Shown: in pieces, positions 58,492-64,000 of the stretch
Numbering within the stretch: position 1 is the stretch's first letter
Layout of the letters: every line of letters begins with the position of its first letter
Source of the DNA: Lobosporangium transversale
Taxonomy: Eukaryota; Mortierellomycota; Mortierellomycetes; Mortierellales; Mortierellaceae
Assembly: GCF_002105155.1 (NCBI RefSeq)
Contig: NW_019028997.1
Location: forward strand, 660,001-724,000
Direction: 5' to 3'
Length of the DNA stretch: 64,000 nt
Translations under genes and position numbers: made by a program
The notes under the pieces: model-generated
The model's input: the letters and a program-made list of their open reading frames with translations, nothing else
Told to the model about the DNA's origin: nothing
The model's database searches: none

Positions 58492-60850
58492 TATGTTTTG
58501 TCGGTTGGATGGGTGAATGTGTCAGAAGATAAAGAAAGGGCGTGGGAGTGGTTGGCGATTATGTGATTTACGAACAGGAGGCAACAAATATCACCTGTGC
58601 ATTTTTTGGGATCAAACTTACAAAGCGTTGCCGTACTTTGCAAGCAGGGGAACATGCCAATAACAGAAGGCTTTTATTCTATACACTTGCTTTTTTTTTT
58701 TTTTTCTTGTTTGACGAGAGAGGAGGTCTAAAAAACACGCCTGGTTTGAGCGCAAAATAAGCTCTATCAGAACAAGATATCGATGATACACGCATAAAGT
58801 ATTTACATATTGTCAGGTTAGCTGACTTCTCTTTTACAACGAAGCTCGGATCTAGTTTAATTCAAGGCTAAAAGAATACCTGCTTACGCATTTTAGGTAT
58901 TTATCTCACTTCAACCGCCATTCTTTGGTCATGGTCCTCTTCCTCTTTTGTTGCCTTTGAGGTTGCTCAGGAACAAATTATATTCCTGAAGTAGTCAGGA
59001 CGCTGCCGCAATCGTCTTCTTGAGGTTGGTGGCATGCATGGTATGATACTGTCACTAAGTTGAACAATATTCCTATCTTTGGTAATATAGTGGAGACCCA
59101 ATCTAGGAGGCACAGCCATATACTGTGTAGCGTTCCATTTTACCCCTCAAGATCTTTGATGGTTAAAACAAAACAAAACATAAAAAAAAAAAGTACATGT
59201 ACAATTGAAGAGATTGTGATGGATGGCAAACATTATCGGGGGTTCGTTTGAAAACTGTTTAGAATGGATGTTTACAGTTATGCATGTACTTTGAAACGCA
59301 TACGTGAGATCGGCAATCGGCAACCACAGCTGTAACAACAGTGGCTAGTTTTGCAACCCTGAAGATGGGATGTGTGTGTGCTGCACAGTTACGAATTCCT
59401 GCATTTTCATGTGCAATTGTCCTTTTTTCTCTGATATACAGGACATGTGTTCCAGAACCAGGCATTGTGTTTATATAAATATATATATATATATATATTT
59501 CTTGTAATATATACAATATACTTATTATATAAGTAACCATACATATTTGATTCCTTTTTGCATTGAAGGTTAAGGTTATTCTTTCATGCTCAAAGTGAGA
59601 TGGGTTATACATGCCTATGTATGGCAATCATTCTTTCTTTTGTTTCGGCCAAGTGGAGATCTGGCCGAAGTGAACAATGCAATAAAGCTGATCAGGGCAG
59701 AAAACACCGATACACTTTGGCTGTTCTGCCTCTTTTTTTTTTTTTTTTTTTTTTTTCTTCATTCTTCTTGTGGGATGTTAAACAAAAAGAAAAGAAAAAA
59801 AAAACTAACCAGCCACAAGCCCCCCTTTTTTCCTTTATAAACTTTGTACATCATGCGCCCAACTGTTTTTAGTTTAGCCAATCCTGGTTGTACACCAGTC
59901 GAGCAAGAGACTAAAACACAAATTGGTTTTTTGTTTGCTTGATCAGGAAAGCAATTAGAGTTCTTGGATTGATAATGATCATGTCTCTTTCCCTTTTCAA
60001 CAAAAGAGGAACAATAGAAGGAAAAAATAAGGGCGGATAGAATTCCTCTTTTCCTCTTCCTTTCTTCCTTTCTTGTTCCTGTGTAAGGACCAAGTGGAGA
60101 CAGACAAGCGAGATTGGAGAAGCTAGAACAAAAAAAAAAAGGCCTGTAGCAATGGACATGTGCTCGTCGGTTATTGTTTTTGTTTTTGTTGTTTTCTCCC
60201 TATTGCCACGTTATTGATTCATAAACAATGATGCTTTTGTATTTGGCATGGTGTACATTTACACTTTTTTTTTTTTTTTTTTGTTTTTGGCATGTGCAGT
60301 CTGCCGGAGAATATTTTAAATCAAAACGAGTTGTTTGTTGTTGTTTTGTCTTCTTAGTCCCCATCAAACACCATCATCGCAAAAAAAAAAAAAAAAAAAA
60401 GTGAGCCAACAGACACGAACACATGGCTGGTGATTATTAAGAGCATTTTTGATATAAATGTAGATTTTGCCTAATGAAGTCTTTCTAATGACCTTGGCCA
60501 AGACAGAGAGACCAGCTTACAACAGTCTGGGGAAGAGGGGTAATGGGCTATGGTTCGACGGCAGTGTCATTATAAACTGTTGTCTTAGTATGAAAATAGA
60601 CGATGTAAACGACGAGTAATAAGGCTGAACATGGGCGGCGACCTGAACCAAAAGAAAAGAGAAAAAAAAACTTTGCAGCTCTTGAAGGTTTATTTCCGCT
60701 CCAATCCAATCTCAAGATGTTGTGATGGCGATATTTGACGCGAACCAATAGGACCACCAAGATTCTTTTTCATTATTAAAATAACATACTCAATCACCTC
60801 TATTCAATTCCTCCATCCCTCTTTCACGTTCCTCCTCCATCTCTTCCACA
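58492..60850. other. Long intergenic stretch
   Basis: About 2.4 kb with T and A runs (58690-58705, 59733-59756, 60265-60282, 60381-60400), a TA tract (59475-59500), ACATGTAC near 59195 and a small hairpin GGCCAAGTGGAGATCTGGCC at 59648-59667. No gene or RNA recognised. Confidence 0.4.
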
Positions 60851-60858
60851 TATAAATA
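60851..60858 (+). promoter_or_regulatory. TATA box of bZIP gene
   Basis: TATAAATA, followed by a long pyrimidine-rich tract (60860-61050) and then a leader with two upstream ORFs. It lies about 215 nt before the first uORF. Confidence 0.55.
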
Positions 60859-61066
60859 GGTTTACTTTCTTTATCTTTTCTTCCGCTCTCTTTTCTCCTC
60901 ACTTTTCGCCTTTCAATCCGTTCTTTCTCTCGTTCGTGTTCTACGCATTTCTCAACTTTTGCTTTTTTTCTTCTTCATAGTTTTTTTTTTTTTCTTCTTT
61001 TTAAATATCTTTTATATTCTTATTTTTCATATTCATTTCTACTTTTCTTTTATACGTGTCGTCAAA

Positions 61067-61087
61067 ATGTCATCCATTATTGCTTAA
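61067..61087 (+). promoter_or_regulatory. uORF1 in leader of bZIP gene
   Basis: ATG TCA TCC ATT ATT GCT TAA encodes MSSIIA. It is the first ATG after the TATA box and CT tract; context AAAATG is favourable. It is 163 nt upstream of uORF2. In GCN4/cpc-1/cpcA leaders a short first uORF permits re-initiation. Confidence 0.65.
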
Positions 61088-61250
61088 ACGCTATACCTCC
61101 TGCGCGCGAAATTAACTCTCAACATCAGTCAAATAATCATAACAACAACTAACAAGTGCTTTTTGGTATCGAATCGAATCAAAAATAACGAAAACATCAC
61201 TCAACTTTATCTCATCAATAACAACCAACCTCCAATCTCAACCAACAAAA

Positions 61251-61358
61251 ATGGCTTTCTTCTGCCTCTCAACTCCTCGTGCTCAGAACAACAGAAACAG
61301 ATACACCCAACCGAAGACCTCATTCGATAGACATAGACCAACCAAACGACCGTCTTAA
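61251..61358 (+). promoter_or_regulatory. uORF2 in leader of bZIP gene
   Basis: A 35-codon ORF beginning MAFFCLSTPRAQNN, in strong context (AAAAATGG), ending 197 nt before the main ATG. No other ATG occurs between uORF1 and the main start. The short uORF1 / longer uORF2 arrangement matches Neurospora cpc-1 and Aspergillus cpcA. Confidence 0.65.
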
Positions 61359-61555
61359 AAAAAACGCAGCCCTTTCACTTTATTCATTGACTTTTTCTTT
61401 TTTTTTTTTTTTTTTTCCTCATTTTCTATTGAACAAATCATTCAAAACGTTCCATTATCAAAGCCCCTCTCTCTTCTATTCCAATTCCTTGTTTTTGATA
61501 ATTTCATTTCAAAACTATACTTCTACAAAAAAAAAAAAAGGAAAAGAAACAAAGT

Positions 61556-63293
61556 ATGAATACATCAATCATGAATATCGTCGCCAACAGCAACAGCCAA
61601 TCCGGCGCCGCTGCGTTTGGAGCAGCTGAGCGCCTGCTCAAGTCCGCAGATGCTCTTAATTTTGCATTAACTGGTTCAGGTACGATAGGAACCAAAAAAA
61701 AAAAAAAAAAAAAAAAAAATTGTGTGCTTTGTTTGTTTGAATGAATGAGCCTCAGCAAAAACAAACAACCAATGTTATATACTCATTTGACTGTTGTTGT
61801 GGATGACTCGAGTGTGTCAGCTGACCAGACCCTGACACATTCTGGTCATCTCGCGTGGATTGTTCGGAGTGTGAATTCAAAACCTTTTTATGTCATTTAT
61901 TAAAACTGTATTTCTTCACTTTTTTTTTCTTTGAACTATTGCCTCCATTTTTTTTTTTTTTTTTAAAAATAATTTACCATAAACAGACAAGAAGAACACG
62001 GAATACTCTCGACAAGATTTGCTTGGGTTTAGCAGTTTGGATCTTGTCGCTGATTCGACCGAACTCACCACTTCTTTGTTTGACGATTGGCTTTCCGGTG
62101 ATCTGCAGCAAGCTGGCTTTAGCGGCGACGATTCTTCGTCCGACTCGGACTCTAGCTGCCATAGCCATAGCCCTGTTCTCTCCCTCAAAAGTGATTCGCC
62201 TGCTCTCGGATTTGATTCCATTACCTCGGACGCAGACTTGATTCACTCGCCTACATTTGGATCGACTATGGGTTTCTTCCCCGATATCAACCTCACTGCC
62301 AGTCGCTTGTTCGCAAACCTCAACGATGGTACTAATATTGACACGAACTCGCCCCTTAATGCCTCCGCCAACAACCATGTCGTTGCTACGACAGCCACAG
62401 ATGCAAGCAATATTAACAGTGCAGCAACTACATCATCCCCCATGATGCCTTTGACCCCCGAGGCTGTTCGACAAGCCGCTATTGCGCTCAACATCCCATG
62501 GAGCAAAGCGTTGGAAGAAGCTGTGTTGGCACAGTCATTGTTGGCATCTCTCCCTATGACTTTGCCCATTATGACAACGCCCCTTAGACAGTCCACGACG
62601 CCGTCACAACCAACGACGCCCCCTCAGTCCAATGCCACTGTTACTTCCATTGCCAACATGGTGCCTAAACAAGGCGCTAGTATTAATGTCGCTCACGACA
62701 GTACCATGGATATATCCCCTCCATGCACGCCTGTGATGTCCACAATCTCAAGCCTGTCTCCCCTGTATACCCAACCTATGGGGAGCCCTTCATCCTCTTC
62801 CTTGGCCAGTCCCTTGTCACCGACGATGACAATGGCGACTACGAGCCCAAAGTCATCAGCACCGTCTACTCCGAGGCTATCTATTTTGAGTAGCACACAG
62901 ACTCGTTTGCCTATTGGCAATAGCAACACCACGATCCAGGCAACGACCTACAAGAGTACTTACAGGACTGCATCGCTTTTCAAGCGAAATCGTGAGTTGG
63001 AGCAACCCCCATCGGTTTTGGATGGCAAGGACCTTTCAGAGCTGGATGAGGTGGCATTGAAGCGAGCCAAGAACACGGATGCAGCCCGTCGATCTCGTCA
63101 CAAGAAGTTGGTTCGGATGGAAAGTCTTGAGCAACGTGTTGCAGAATTGGAGGTTGAGAACTCGATGTTCGAGTCAAAGTTGAATGAAGTGGAATTGGAA
63201 CGGTCCTTGTTGGCGGATAAGGATCAGATGCAACAGGCTCGTATCCAGGAGCTTGAGCAAATGCTTGCATCTATGCGGGAAAAACAGTATTAA
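61556..63293 (+). CDS. Gcn4/CPC1-type bZIP transcription factor
   Basis: Exons 61556..61679 and 61987..63293 give 476 residues. The C-terminal bZIP domain starts at 398 with ALKRAKNTDAARRSRHKKL, the N-x(2)-AARRSR signature of the Gcn4 family. The zipper continues with L422, L429, then F436 and V443 in heptad positions. The N-terminal third has an acidic/aromatic patch (TTSLFDDWLSGDL) suited to transcription activation and an acidic Ser/Asp run; the middle is Pro/Thr/Ser-rich. In other fungi Gcn4/CPC1 turns on amino-acid biosynthesis genes under starvation. Two uORFs in the leader suggest the same translational control here. The main ATG context is AAGTATGA. Confidence 0.9.
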
Positions 63294-64000
63294 AAAAAAA
63301 AAAAAAAAAAAAAAAACATAAGGTCATTAGAACTCTCCTTTCTTTCTCATTTCATTCCTATTAGCATTGATCATTATACATGTAGTCTATTTTGCATAAA
63401 AGTAAAAGATAAAAAAGACAAAAAAGTATACATATACATACACACTCCCCCTTCACGAAGAACGAGATGTTGAGTATTTGTCAAGTTTTTCTATAAATCT
63501 TAAACTATGATTGGCTAAGAACACATTTCAATAGCTCTACCCTATTATCTTTCACCATCATCGACACACGTACGTGAAGAATCTCTTGACATTCTCAATT
63601 GACACATTTGTCTAAAAAGGAAATTCTAGCCACCTCATTTGACCCACAAGTCATATCAACTACACCATGGAAGACCAGCTATGCAATCAAACAAAACGAG
63701 TGGTCACCTCATTCTGTCTTTAAATGTAGGTGAGATATCCTCCATCATGCTACTAAGCTAATAATATATACTAACATACGATAGTGGCACAGAGTTCACA
63801 GGTGAAAATCATTAAACCGACTAACATAGTGGACTTTTTCAGGCGCCTTTGCAATGGTGCCAAAATATTGTCATAATGGCAACGCACTAGGCCGTGGAAG
63901 TGATGTCTTACTGACCACTTCAATCTTCCTGTACTTCGAAAGGAGAGCTCACCCAGCATCCACCCCAGAGGTGGGGAAAACTTCTTTTTTGTTTTATTTT
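63294..64000. other. 3' flank and right edge
   Basis: An A run follows the bZIP stop directly (63292-63317). A minus frame at 63959..63771 (62 residues, MLGELSFRSTGRLKWSVRHH) has coding-like composition and could be the end of something outside the window, but no family is recognised. No other feature. Confidence 0.4.

Noticed and set aside
1..64000. CRISPR arrays, bacterial operons, prophage
   Set aside because: Spliced eukaryotic genes throughout; no spaced direct repeats of CRISPR type.

Overview
The window reads as nuclear DNA of a filamentous fungus, most probably a Mortierellomycota species (Mortierella, Linnemannia or Lobosporangium-like). The evidence is short GT-AG introns of about 50-170 nt, very long poly-T/poly-A tracts in introns and flanks, CT-rich leaders, a Crinkler-type header protein, LRR 'RNI-like' proteins, and a gene set (TSC13, THADA/TRM732, Ran, malate dehydrogenase, copper-fist and Gcn4-type regulators) that is fungal throughout. 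The lineage is an inference from these features; no rRNA or tRNA gene was found to fix it. All gene models below were spliced by hand; each exon set was checked for canonical splice sites and an unbroken frame.

Left part (1-24.9 kb). A short spliced gene at the left edge and a decayed coding stretch are followed by a broken LRR gene (1.15-3.45 kb). A low-complexity protein and a block of housekeeping genes come next: the enoyl-CoA reductase TSC13/TECR (minus) and a 2237-residue THADA/TRM732 tRNA-methylation cofactor (plus) share a 291-bp divergent promoter. A membrane-anchored SGNH hydrolase (minus) and a membrane-anchored PARG-like macrodomain protein (plus) share a 406-bp divergent promoter. 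A second, almost intact copy of the LRR gene lies at 20.9-23.9 kb, so the two copies flank the housekeeping block in direct orientation and share about 1 kb of 3' flank as well.

Middle (24.9-34 kb). This accessory stretch is gene-poor and contains a small secreted cysteine-rich protein, a multi-exon pseudogene, further protein fragments, an inverted repeat, a TTCGAA-dense patch and a small GPI-anchored-type protein.

34-50 kb. This part is gene-dense and conserved: a copper-fist transcription factor with cysteine clusters and a 31-glutamine run, Ran GTPase with a GC-AG intron, a 1554-residue protein with one LysM domain and no signal peptide, and malate dehydrogenase ending in AKL, a peroxisomal signal.

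50-64 kb. A second accessory stretch carries a 195-bp tandem repeat, a spliced gene of an unrecognised family, Tc1/mariner and hAT transposase remnants, and a header-only Crinkler. The window closes with a Gcn4/CPC1-type bZIP factor whose leader carries exactly two upstream ORFs, the arrangement used for general amino-acid control in ascomycetes.
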